From NCBI GenBank assembly GCA_910583815.1, contig CAJTZB010000020.1, forward strand, positions 1-23,711: a stretch of DNA of 23,711 nucleotides. Reading direction: 5' to 3'. Positions 1-6,912 of this stretch are shown here, one piece after another. The first letter of the stretch is position 1. Every line of letters starts with the position of its first letter. The notes below the pieces were generated by a model. It worked only from the letters and a program-made list of their open reading frames with translations, was not told the origin of the DNA and did no database searches. The position numbers and the translations under genes are program-made. This DNA comes from an uncultured Lachnospiraceae bacterium (GTDB lineage: Bacteria; Bacillota; Clostridia; Lachnospirales; Lachnospiraceae).

Positions 1-2
1 AC

Positions 3-1031
3 AGAATGTATATTGCCAACGCTACCGGATGTTCTTCCATCTGGGGCGGTTCTTCTCCATCCAACCCATACACGACCGACAAGGCAGGCAGAGGTCCGGC
101 TTGGGCTAACTCCTTATTTGAGGATAATGCAGAGTATGGTTTGGGTATGCAGATGGCTCAGAAGACACTCAGAAAGCGCGTACTTGATGCTGCTGAAAGA
201 CTTCTTGCTGTTGTAGAAAAGGAAGATGTAAAGGCTGCTCTTACCGAGTACCTTGACACCAAGGATTCTTCCACCTTGAATGCTCCTGCTGCAAGAAAGC
301 TGATTGCTGCTTTGGAAGCTTGCGGCTGCTGCGACAACGAAGACAGAAACTATATCCTTGCAAACAAAGACTTTGCTGCTAAGAAGTGCCAGTGGATCTT
401 CGGCGGCGACGGCTGGGCATACGACATCGGTTTTGGCGGCGTAGACCATGTGCTTGCTTCCAACCAGGATGTCAACATTCTGGTATTTGATACCGAAGTT
501 TACTCCAATACCGGCGGACAGTCCTCCAAGGCTACCCCTACCGGCGCTATCGCACAGTTTGCGGCAGCCGGCAAGGACGTAAAGAAGAAAGACCTCGCAG
601 CAATCGCTATGAGCTATGGCTATATCTATGTAGCACAGATTGCACAGGGTGCAGATTATGCACAGTGCGTCAAGGCAATCTCTGAGGCTGAGGCTTATCC
701 GGGTCCATCCCTTGTTATTGCTTATGCTCCATGTATCAACCACGGCATCAAGGGCGGCATGAAGAATGCACAGACCGAAGAAAAGAACGCAGTAGCTGCC
801 GGTTATTGGCATCTGTTCCGTTTCGATCCACGTCTTGCAGAGGAAGGCAAGAATCCGTTCCAGCTGGATTCCAAAGCTCCAACCGCTGATTACAAGGCAT
901 TTATCGAGTCCGAAGTACGTTACAACAGACTTTCCCGCTCCAACCCAGAGAGAGCAGCTGCCCTCTTTGAAAAGGCAGAAAAGGATGCAAAAGCGAAGTA
1001 CGAAAAACTCGCAAAAATGGCTGAGAAATAG
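3..1031 (+). CDS. nifJ: Pyruvate:ferredoxin (flavodoxin) oxidoreductase, C-terminal part (cut by window edge)
   Basis: This is the last ~342 residues of the single-chain enzyme that oxidises pyruvate with CoA to acetyl-CoA and CO2 and passes electrons to ferredoxin in the cytoplasm. Full-length enzymes are about 1,170-1,200 residues, so most of the gene lies left of the window. The frame is already open at base 3, and the ATG at 6 is an internal Met. The stretch GDGWAYDIG at about residues 134-142 (counted from that Met), ending near SNTGG at 167-171, is the thiamine-diphosphate binding region of the C-terminal domain. Cysteines at about 107-109 and 128 match the region that binds one of the Fe-S clusters in this family. 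The protein ends in a Lys/Ala-rich tail and is followed within 20 bases by a terminator, so it is probably the last gene of its transcript. The symbol could equally be por; the family call is secure. Confidence 0.95.
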   Translation, partial: RMYIANATGCSSIWGGSSPSNPYTTDKAGRGPAWANSLFEDNAEYGLGMQMAQKTLRKRVLDAAERLLAVVEKEDVKAALTEYLDTKDSSTLNAPAARKLIAALEACGCCDNEDRNYILANKDFAAKKCQWIFGGDGWAYDIGFGGVDHVLASNQDVNILVFDTEVYSNTGGQSSKATPTGAIAQFAAAGKDVKKKDLAAIAMSYGYIYVAQIAQGADYAQCVKAISEAEAYPGPSLVIAYAPCINHGIKGGMKNAQTEEKNAVAAGYWHLFRFDPRLAEEGKNPFQLDSKAPTADYKAFIESEVRYNRLSRSNPERAAALFEKAEKDAKAKYEKLAKMAEK

Positions 1032-1046
1032 AATCTGCTATAAAAC

Positions 1047-1082
1047 AAAAATGGGATGCTGTTTACAGCATCCCATTTTTTT
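1047..1082 (+). terminator. Rho-independent terminator of the PFOR gene
   Basis: Perfect 11-bp stem ATGGGATGCTG / CAGCATCCCAT (1051-1061 and 1066-1076) with a 4-base loop, preceded by an A run and followed by seven Ts. The flanking A and T runs make it potentially bidirectional. It overlaps the last codons and stop (1063-1065) of the convergent DUF3021 gene. Confidence 0.9.
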
Positions 1083-1491
1083 GATATCCTTTCAGCCTCT
1101 CATTCATAATATCTGCCATTTTTTTTGCCCTGTTCCATTCTGCTGCAGAAACCAAAAAGAAAACTACTGCTATGGCAAAAACCATCCCTAGTACCATCGC
1201 CAGATTATCTATATAAAACCATTCAAACCAGATTCCGCATCCCAAAACCACGATATTCACATAAAGATAATGCAAAACATAGGCAGCTGCTACAGCTTTT
1301 GCACTGGCCTTCTCTCCTGGATAAAAATACACTCCTAAGCTGGTTAAAAAAGAAATAATCAATACTTCCCAGAGAATGTCTACTTCAAGGGATGTTTTTG
1401 GCCAAAATATAGTAATATATGCAGCTGTCACAAAGACCACACAGGTCGTTACACATACAAAGACAAATAATAAGCTTTTTAATCTTTTCAA
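1063..1491 (-). CDS. DUF3021-type four-helix membrane protein, likely partner of the LytTR regulator
   Basis: A 142-residue integral membrane protein with four hydrophobic segments at roughly residues 7-28, 40-58, 65-88 and 94-117, and a charged C-terminal tail (AEWNRAKKMAD). Size, topology and position next to a LytTR gene fit the DUF3021 family. The start is a TTG at 1491, supported by GGGAGGG about 7 bases upstream; no ATG is as well placed. It is the last gene of the operon, 13 bases after the LytTR stop. In streptococcal LytTR regulatory systems such as HdrRM and BrsRM, a small membrane protein restrains the co-encoded LytTR regulator. By inference this protein may hold the 1505-1942 product inactive at the membrane. 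Its signal is unknown. The stop codon lies inside the PFOR terminator hairpin. Confidence 0.8.
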   Translation of the reverse strand: MKRLKSLLFVFVCVTTCVVFVTAAYITIFWPKTSLEVDILWEVLIISFLTSLGVYFYPGEKASAKAVAAAYVLHYLYVNIVVLGCGIWFEWFYIDNLAMVLGMVFAIAVVFFLVSAAEWNRAKKMADIMNERLKGYQKNGML

Positions 1492-1504
1492 CTGGCCGCC
1501 CTCC

Positions 1505-1942
1505 CTATAATCCCAGTTTTTCTTTCAGAACCGGAACATACTGTCTGGAAATCACAATCTTTTCCCCATTCCTCATCTGTGCCTCAAACCGCCCATTAAA
1601 CGCAGGACTTAAGCTTTTTACCTTTGCCAGATTGACAATACATGACTTGGATGCGCGGAAGAAATCAGTTCCAGAAAATCGTTTTTCTAATTCATACAGC
1701 TTCTGTTTCACTTCATAGACTTCTTTTTCCAGATAAAGGAAAACACTGTTGTCCACTGCTTCAAAATAATATATTTTTTCAGGCTCAATCTGGACATACT
1801 CGCTTCCTTTCAGCGCCAATATCTTATCCTTCCTCGCCCTTATGGCATAAATCAGGTTCAGCAGCTGCCTGTCCATATTCCGGCAGCGAATGATGATTTC
1901 GTCTTCTTCATCATCCGCCCGGTCCATAATCGTAATTTTCAT
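1505..1942 (-). CDS. Stand-alone LytTR-domain transcriptional regulator
   Basis: A 145-residue cytoplasmic DNA-binding protein. Residues ~48-143 form a LytTR domain: YVQIEPEKIYYFEAVDN, a helix with YELEKRF, the conserved FFRASKSCIVNLAKV block and the closing VISRQYVPVLKEKL. The first ~45 residues are short and charged (DDEEDE) and contain no receiver domain, so this is not an ordinary two-component response regulator. ATG 1942 has GGGGG four bases upstream. The gene sits 19 bases after the ABC permease and 13 before DUF3021, so all four genes are probably one transcript. A LytTR plus DUF3021 pair beside an ABC-2 transporter suggests autoregulated control of that transporter. I found no convincing LytTR direct-repeat site upstream of the operon. 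Confidence 0.9.
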   Translation of the reverse strand: MKITIMDRADDEEDEIIIRCRNMDRQLLNLIYAIRARKDKILALKGSEYVQIEPEKIYYFEAVDNSVFLYLEKEVYEVKQKLYELEKRFSGTDFFRASKSCIVNLAKVKSLSPAFNGRFEAQMRNGEKIVISRQYVPVLKEKLGL

Positions 1943-1961
1943 AAAACCCCCAAATATTCTG

Positions 1962-2879
1962 CTATCGGTCCCTCAATTTTCGTCTTTTACTAATCCAAGC
2001 AGAGGCTATAATAGCTATTATAACACAGATAGCCAAAAAAAGAATCTGATAATGCAGGGAAACTTTCTTGCCATCAATAAAAACAGATACCCCCATCTGT
2101 TGCCGGAAAGCATCTTCTACGCCTTCCGGAAGTCCGGAAAACGTCTGTCCGGCGGCATCTCTTATGCAGACCTCCCGCATCATTGCTGCCCCGTGCAATA
2201 CAGGAAGGCATTTGAGCACTTTGCTGACACCTTCCGGCAGCATGGACATAGGCAGATAAATAGCGCCCACAAATCCTACAAGAGTTCCTACAATCGTCAG
2301 CATACTGCTCCATGCGCTTTCACTGTGAATAAAAAGCGCCAGAAGATAAGCAGAAGAAGCATATACAAACGTATTGAGCACAATCATTCCAAATAGCTTC
2401 AGCCAGTCTGCCACAGCAAGCAGCGGATACCCACGCAGCGCCATATAAATTTCGCCCAGCACCAGAGTCAGCATACACATTCCTATTCCAACAACCCAGG
2501 AAGAAAGAATGTAGCCGAATGCTATCTGGACACGTTTGACTGGTGCCATATAAAAACTTGCAAGCCTGTTTTTTGCTTCATCCTGCACCATTGTTCCCAT
2601 AACGGTCATAGTAATCGTAACAGCATTTACAATCAAGATACCTGCCAAAGTCCACATTTGTATCAGATATGCGGCATTTTTCTCATCTGCGGCAGTATCC
2701 CTTGCACTGCCTCCAAACTGTGCCAGTGCATCCACTACGTTTTTGCTGTTCATATCTCCTAAAAAAATAACCATCAGTGCCAACACAATTAACATGGACA
2801 GCACAGAAAAAAATACCGAAACGTAATCTCTTATGTAAAGCAATACATTTCTTTTTAGCAAGCAATAAATCTCCCTCAT
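1962..2879 (-). CDS. ABC-2 type transporter permease
   Basis: A membrane subunit of an ABC exporter, paired with the ATPase encoded just upstream. It has an N-terminal helix after LLKRNVLLYIRDY, a large extracytoplasmic loop (about residues 45-85), then five further hydrophobic segments, a second exposed loop near the C terminus (SGLPEGVEDAFRQQ) and a last helix ending in a basic tail (KRRKLRDR). This is the usual ABC-2 layout. Start choice is uncertain. ATG 2906 overlaps the ATPase stop by 8 bases but has a poor ribosome site; ATG 2891 directly abuts AGGAGG; ATG 2879 (MREIYCLLKRN) follows AGGAGG by 12 bases and gives the cleanest N terminus, so I use it. The substrate cannot be read from sequence. 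Many such pairs export or resist peptides or antibiotics. Confidence 0.88.
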   Translation of the reverse strand: MREIYCLLKRNVLLYIRDYVSVFFSVLSMLIVLALMVIFLGDMNSKNVVDALAQFGGSARDTAADEKNAAYLIQMWTLAGILIVNAVTITMTVMGTMVQDEAKNRLASFYMAPVKRVQIAFGYILSSWVVGIGMCMLTLVLGEIYMALRGYPLLAVADWLKLFGMIVLNTFVYASSAYLLALFIHSESAWSSMLTIVGTLVGFVGAIYLPMSMLPEGVSKVLKCLPVLHGAAMMREVCIRDAAGQTFSGLPEGVEDAFRQQMGVSVFIDGKKVSLHYQILFLAICVIIAIIASAWISKRRKLRDR

Positions 2880-2898
2880 TTTTATGACCATCCTCCTC

Positions 2899-3813
2899 TC
2901 AGACATTCTCCAGTTTTTTCCCTGTCACATTCAAAAACACATCATCCATAGACCCCTGCACCATCTCAAAACCGTTGATTATCCCTTCTACAGCCGACAG
3001 GATAGGAAGCGCCGCAAGACTCTCCGGAACAGACACCACAAAGGAATCCTCTCTTTTCTTATAGCTTACCTGCATCTTCTTCAGCCGCCCTTCTATCTCT
3101 GGTGAAGCCGGATACAGCCGGAGTTTATCCTTCGCATAGATTTCCTTCAATGAAAACGGAGTTCCGTACTCTTTCAAATGCCCGGCGTCTATAATAGCAA
3201 TGTGGGAGGCTTTTGCTGCCTCTTCCATATAGTGGGTAGTTAAAAAAATTGTCATATTCTCTTCTTTGCGCAATTTCTCCAAACACTTCCATACGCTTTT
3301 CCTCGTTGCTGGATCCAGACCGGTGGTCGGCTCGTCCAAAAACATAATCTCAGGCGCATTGACCAAAGCTCTTGCAATTTCGCATTTTCTTTTCTGCCCT
3401 CCGGACAGTTTTGCAAACCTTTTTCCGTATATGTCCTTCAAATCCAATATGCTGCATATTTTCTCAATATTTTCTTCCAGCTTTTTGCGGTTCTTCTCAT
3501 AAAGCATGCCCCTGACATACAGATTTTCCTTTACTGTCAGTTTGTCATCCAGACAATTTCCCTGATAAACCACACCAATACGTTTCCGAATTTCCTCCTC
3601 TTCCTCTCTTGCCTGAAAACCACAGATTTCTATCTTTCCATCTGTTGGCTGGTAAAGCGTACAAAGCATATTGATTGTAGTGGACTTGCCTGCGCCATTG
3701 ATTCCCAAGAACCCAAACAGCTCCCCTCTTTCCACCTGAAAACTTATATCATCTACCGCTTTTACATCCCCAAACTGTTTTTTCAGCCCTTCGACTTTAA
3801 TTACTGGTTCCAT
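2899..3813 (-). CDS. ABC transporter ATP-binding protein (drug/peptide-exporter type)
   Basis: A 304-residue ATPase that energises the permease at 1962-2879. All catalytic motifs are visible: Walker A GINGAGKST (38-46), Q-loop near VVYQGN (81-86), signature LSGGQ (136-140), Walker B IMFLDEPTTGLD (156-167) and switch His194 in TTHYMEEA. About 80 residues after the nucleotide domain form the C-terminal extension typical of CcmA/DrrA-like exporter ATPases. It is the first gene of the operon. ATG 3813 has AAGGAAGG about 10 bases upstream, and a plausible promoter lies at 3920-3948. It is a functional-looking gene with no missing residues. Confidence 0.92.
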   Translation of the reverse strand: MEPVIKVEGLKKQFGDVKAVDDISFQVERGELFGFLGINGAGKSTTINMLCTLYQPTDGKIEICGFQAREEEEEIRKRIGVVYQGNCLDDKLTVKENLYVRGMLYEKNRKKLEENIEKICSILDLKDIYGKRFAKLSGGQKRKCEIARALVNAPEIMFLDEPTTGLDPATRKSVWKCLEKLRKEENMTIFLTTHYMEEAAKASHIAIIDAGHLKEYGTPFSLKEIYAKDKLRLYPASPEIEGRLKKMQVSYKKREDSFVVSVPESLAALPILSAVEGIINGFEMVQGSMDDVFLNVTGKKLENV

Positions 3814-3919
3814 GTTATTTCCGCCTTCCTTTTGCTATCCACACCTTAATGCCATTGCCATACAAAAACAGATTTTCTGCTGCTTTTACAGTTTTCATTA
3901 GCGTCGGTACACAGATGCT

Positions 3920-3948
3920 ATCATAAACCCAAAAAATACCCTCTGCAA
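3920..3948 (-). promoter_or_regulatory. Putative promoter of the ABC-LytTR-DUF3021 operon
   Basis: On the minus strand, TTGCAG (3943-3948), a 17-base spacer and TATGAT (3920-3925), about 107 bases before the ATPase start. The -10 is good (5/6) and the -35 is poor (3/6). The 295-base gap 3814-4108 otherwise holds only the terminator at 4051-4081 and an 83-codon minus-strand open frame that I do not accept as a gene. Confidence 0.45.
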
Positions 3949-4050
3949 CAGTCGTAAGGCAAGCTGCTGAATAGAAACGGTAGATTGCATCAGAAGAGGG
4001 TAAGTTACCTTCACTTGACAAGGGTATAAAAAGACCAGCATCAAAATTGT

Positions 4051-4081
4051 TAAAAGAGGACAGCATTTTAGGCTGTCCTCT
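4051..4081 (-). terminator. Terminator of the 154-residue gene
   Basis: Perfect 10-bp stem AGAGGACAGC / GCTGTCCTCT (4055-4064 and 4072-4081) with a 7-base loop. Read on the minus strand it is followed by TTTTAA, placing it 28 bases after the stop of the gene at 4109-4573. Confidence 0.75.
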
Positions 4082-4108
4082 CTTGATTATCTATTATAAC
4101 TCTTTCAC

Positions 4109-4573
4109 TCAAAATTTAGAATTTTTGTAGTTGTACGGAATACTCGTTCCTACAATAACATCCTCGATTTTTTCTAAAATAAGCCAATCATCCATATTTC
4201 CCTGATGTTCAAAAGCGAGGGGAGGAATCTCCTTGACATTTTCAAATTCCACTAAGCAAAGACACTTTTTATGCCACCGTACTTTTTGCTTATCTGATAA
4301 GTTTAATTTACTCTGATTATCCGCAAGAGTTTTTGTGATCTCCTCATCAGACAGTTTCACAAAATTTTGCACTTCTTTTACAATAGCAGCTGCCGTTACC
4401 TCCGCGCTTCCCTTTTCCATGAAATAAAGGCGCTCACCCTCAAAAACTCTGCTGTGGGGAATTTTTCTTCCTGCTGCTCCGCGCACAATCATTGTCTTAG
4501 TTCCCGCTAAAATTTTATCTAATACTTTTTCGCCTTTTTTGCCTGCGTTATCGCAATAAACTAAATGTACCAT
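4109..4573 (-). CDS. Conserved hypothetical protein with PUA/ASCH-like features
   Basis: A 154-residue soluble protein that I do not recognise with certainty. The pattern of a short beta strand (HLVYCDN), a helix with DKILAGTKTMIVRGAAGRK, the GERLYFMEKG strand and a later KCLCLVEFENVKEI strand resembles the small PUA-like (ASCH/EVE) fold, where a K-T-x-x-x-R segment often contacts nucleic acid. This is a structural resemblance seen by eye, not a proven homology. ATG 4573 has GAGGAGGAG six bases upstream, and those bases are also the last codons of the upstream AraC/GyrI pseudogene, so the gene was probably translated in tandem with that regulator. A clear terminator follows. Function unknown. 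Confidence 0.75.
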   Translation of the reverse strand: MVHLVYCDNAGKKGEKVLDKILAGTKTMIVRGAAGRKIPHSRVFEGERLYFMEKGSAEVTAAAIVKEVQNFVKLSDEEITKTLADNQSKLNLSDKQKVRWHKKCLCLVEFENVKEIPPLAFEHQGNMDDWLILEKIEDVIVGTSIPYNYKNSKF

Positions 4574-4576
4574 TTT

Positions 4577-5201
4577 TTACTCCTCCTCTATAATTGGTAT
4601 CCATATTTGGCTCAAATAGTTGCTGTCATATACATTTCCATTGCTATACCATTCCAATTCCGGACATTGTGCGTGTTGAAACGGATATTTAACAAGCCAT
4701 TCTTCATTAAGATATTTCCAACCTTTCTGTTTCATCATAAGCGCCAAACAGACCAAATATCCCTTTGGGATTGGCAGTGTCAATTGAAATTAGTTTTGCA
4801 AAAATACCGTTGCGTTGGCACTCATTCCAAAATTCCGGTATTTTCTTAAAATGAAGATTATTTTCGCATGACACAACAACACTCTTTCCCACTAACCTAA
4901 AACCGTCTTTTTGTTCAAGTTTCCATGAATATTCATGGTGTTCTAATATCTGCATTTTCGGAACAACTTTTAAAACAACCTCCCGATTTCGTGCTTCTTT
5001 TGGTGATACTCCGTGAAAAAGCTGAAATGCTTTTGTAAATGATGTGGGAGAATCATAACCATATTTGTAGCTTATATCAATCACTTTTAAATCAGTACTT
5101 TTCAAATCATACCCTGCTAACGTTAATTTTCGTGAGCGGATATATTCAGCAAAGCTAATAGCGTTGGCGTACAGATGGCAACACGCCTCAACCCATGTGA
5201 T
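4577..5201 (-). pseudogene. Decayed AraC-family regulator with GyrI-like ligand-binding domain
   Basis: Two open frames in different phases together encode pieces of one AraC/GyrI regulator. The 5' piece (to 4707) has EYIRSRKLTLAGYDL, DISYKYGYDSPTSFTKAF and HGVSPKEAR, the second half of an AraC DNA-binding domain, followed by the start of a GyrI-like domain up to FGLFGAYDE. The 3' piece (4577 to about 4760, another frame) has KGWKYLNEEW, LEWYSNGNVYDS and IWIPI, the end of a GyrI domain. Three lesions are visible. The expected start before TWVEA at 5201 reads ATC behind AGAGGAAG. The first helix-turn-helix is missing between WVEA and the AEYIRSRK region. About 60 residues and the frame are lost near 4780. 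An in-frame upstream ATG at 5309 gives a non-homologous N terminus. The protein is very likely non-functional. Confidence 0.8.
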
Positions 5202-5312
5202 TTCAGTACTTCCTCTTATTTTGGGTTCTGTATGGATAGTATAACACTTACTTGATGGAAAGATAGAAAATTGCATACTTATGTGGTATAATTTTAAGCG
5301 TACAGGCACTGG

Positions 5313-5326
5313 CGAATCCGGATTCG
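5313..5326. other. Perfect 14-base palindrome
   Basis: CGAATCCGGATTCG is self-complementary and lies in the 150-base gap before exodeoxyribonuclease III. It may be a protein-binding site or a chance or recombination remnant; no T run follows, so it is not a terminator. I see no convincing promoter in the rest of 5327-5460. Confidence 0.3.
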
Positions 5327-5460
5327 GAGAAAAACATAGATAGAAGAAGTCAAAGATTTTCTACAGACAATTCAGTAAATTCTCGTTTTCCAAAGAGCTT
5401 AATATTTTTAAATGCCGCAAGCGCCCTGCCTGCTGCAGAACTTAAAATGGAGAATCCAAA

Positions 5461-6225
5461 ATGATACTTGTTACATGGAACATAAACGGTTTAAGAAGTT
5501 TTCAAAGAAACTACAGCCTGAAAGAATTTCTGGACCATCACAGCATAGATATTTTAAACCTGCAGGAAACAAAACTGGCAGATGGCTGGGATATAAAAAA
5601 GAAACTGCTGTTGGACGATACGTGGCACATCTATCAGAATATTGCCTCCTCCAGAAAAGGATATGCAGGGGTTGCAACTATTTCCAAGATAAATTTGGCA
5701 CAATTGCCTATTGATATTCCAAATCAGCGTTTTCGCGAAGAGGGCAGAATGCTGCTGTTTCAATATCAGGACTGCCATATCATCAACATTTATTTTCCGC
5801 AAGGAGACCGGACAAAAAAGGATGTTCCCTATAAATTAGAAGTATGTGATTATATCACTGAAATGGTTCAGACGAAACCAGGAAAATGGCTGATCTTTGG
5901 TGACTTTAATATGGCTCATCAAGAACTGGATTTAGCACGTCCAAAGCAAAATCTTGGCAACAATATGTTTACAGCAGAAGAACGTAAACGAATGGCTCAC
6001 CTGCCGCAAATAGGGCTAATTGATGTTTTCCGGGCTACCTATCCAAACGATCAGAAATTCACATGGTGGCCTTACGCCTACAATGCCAGAGAACGCAATA
6101 TCGGGTGGCGCCTGGATTATATTTTTGTATCAGAATGCCTAAAAGACAAAGTAAAGAGAGTTGAAATTTTAAAGGACATACCCGGCTCTGACCATTGCCC
6201 AGTATTGCTTGAGGTTGAGATGTAA
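5461..6225 (+). CDS. xth: Exodeoxyribonuclease III (AP endonuclease, EEP superfamily)
   Basis: A 254-residue DNA-repair enzyme that cuts 5' of abasic sites and removes nucleotides from 3' ends, using a divalent metal. The family motifs occur in order: TWNINGLR (5-12), LQETKL with metal-binding Glu36, Tyr111 in NIYFPQGD, GDFNMAH with Asp148 and Asn150, GWRLDYIFVS (215-224) and the terminal GSDHCPVLLEV with Asp244 and His245. Length matches the family. ATG 5461 is preceded by GGAGAA with an 8-9 base spacer. It is a single-gene unit, convergent with the phosphate-transport operon and separated from it by a hairpin at 6228-6247. The symbol xth/exoA is by homology; the order of motifs leaves little doubt. 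Confidence 0.95.
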   Translation: MILVTWNINGLRSFQRNYSLKEFLDHHSIDILNLQETKLADGWDIKKKLLLDDTWHIYQNIASSRKGYAGVATISKINLAQLPIDIPNQRFREEGRMLLFQYQDCHIINIYFPQGDRTKKDVPYKLEVCDYITEMVQTKPGKWLIFGDFNMAHQELDLARPKQNLGNNMFTAEERKRMAHLPQIGLIDVFRATYPNDQKFTWWPYAYNARERNIGWRLDYIFVSECLKDKVKRVEILKDIPGSDHCPVLLEVEM

Positions 6226-6247
6226 AAGGGGCTGTCCACGCAGCCCC
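6224..6247 (-). terminator. Terminator of the PiT-DUF47 operon
   Basis: Stem GGGGCTG / CAGCCCC (6228-6234 and 6241-6247) with a 6-base loop. On the minus strand it is followed by TTTTAC, 22 bases after the DUF47 stop. The plus-strand side has no T run, so it is weaker for the convergent exonuclease gene. Confidence 0.7.
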
Positions 6248-6269
6248 ACTTCAAGCAGTTATCCATTTC

Positions 6270-6887
6270 TTAAGCATTCTTTTGCACAACAAGCTCCACA
6301 ATATCCGCCACATGCTCGCAGCGGTCGCAGCAGTCCTCCAGTTTCCCGAAAATTGCTGACCACTTGGAGATTTCAAGGCAGTCATCTCCCTCATACAAAT
6401 GATACATCGCCTGCATATACAGAGCATCTCCCTGTTCTTCCAAACGGTTGACCTCTATCATCAATTCATTCAGGCGCTCTGATTTTTTGAAATTCTGGAA
6501 CTCCTCAAACATGGCAAACAGCGTATGGCAGCACTCCGAAAGCAATTCTGCAAAGCGTACTGCTTCTTCCTTGACCTCGTTAATATGGAACATGTACATC
6601 TGAATCAGAATATCCTCCAGCCCATCCGTGACATCATCAATATTGTCTGCCAATGCCACAATATCCTCTCGTTCCAATGGAGGCAGGAATTCCTTCACAA
6701 GCCGTTCCAACAGCTTATGCTTTGCCACATCTCCTCCATGCTCAATTCCGTGCAGACGCTTTAAGTCATCTGGCAGACGTTCCGGCTCATACTTCTTTAT
6801 CACATCCAGTAACAATTCTGCCGCTTGGCAGGAATACTCCATGCATTCCACAAACAACGTAAAATAATTTACATTCTTTTTTCCCAT
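6270..6887 (-). CDS. DUF47 / PhoU-like accessory protein of the phosphate transporter
   Basis: A 205-residue all-helical cytoplasmic protein of the DUF47 (PhoU-like) family, which is regularly paired with PiT phosphate permeases and thought to modulate them. The hallmark is EREDIVALADNIDDVTDGLED at about residues 72-92, with the repeated acidic E/D-x-x-x-D pattern that binds metal in PhoU folds. A second copy of the pattern is near the C terminus (KLEDCCDRCEHVADIVE). The open frame extends up to 6953, but ATG 6887 (MGKKNVNYFTLF) matches the usual N terminus and follows the PiT stop by 25 bases with an AAGGGG site; the upstream extension would overlap the PiT gene. It is cotranscribed with 6913-7965. 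Confidence 0.92.
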   Translation of the reverse strand: MGKKNVNYFTLFVECMEYSCQAAELLLDVIKKYEPERLPDDLKRLHGIEHGGDVAKHKLLERLVKEFLPPLEREDIVALADNIDDVTDGLEDILIQMYMFHINEVKEEAVRFAELLSECCHTLFAMFEEFQNFKKSERLNELMIEVNRLEEQGDALYMQAMYHLYEGDDCLEISKWSAIFGKLEDCCDRCEHVADIVELVVQKNA

Positions 6888-6912
6888 AGCAAATTTCTGC
6901 CCCTTTCCAAAT

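Noticed and set aside
114..812. 232-codon open frame on the minus strand inside the PFOR gene
   Set aside because: It is antisense to a strongly conserved enzyme; the Cys/Leu-rich product is what reversed PFOR codons give, and it has no ribosome site.
3947..3981. LytTR binding site upstream of the ABC operon (ACCGTT and ACTGTT on the minus strand)
   Set aside because: The two motifs are 29 bases apart, whereas LytTR half-sites are usually about 21-22 bases apart; the similarity is probably chance.
3815..4066. 83-codon frame as a real gene
   Set aside because: Its ATG is in the stem of the upstream terminator, no ribosome site precedes it, and a likely promoter of the next gene lies inside it. 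Kept only as a low-interest finding.
6228..6247. Bidirectional terminator for exodeoxyribonuclease III
   Set aside because: There is no T run on the plus-strand side, so only the minus-strand direction is supported.
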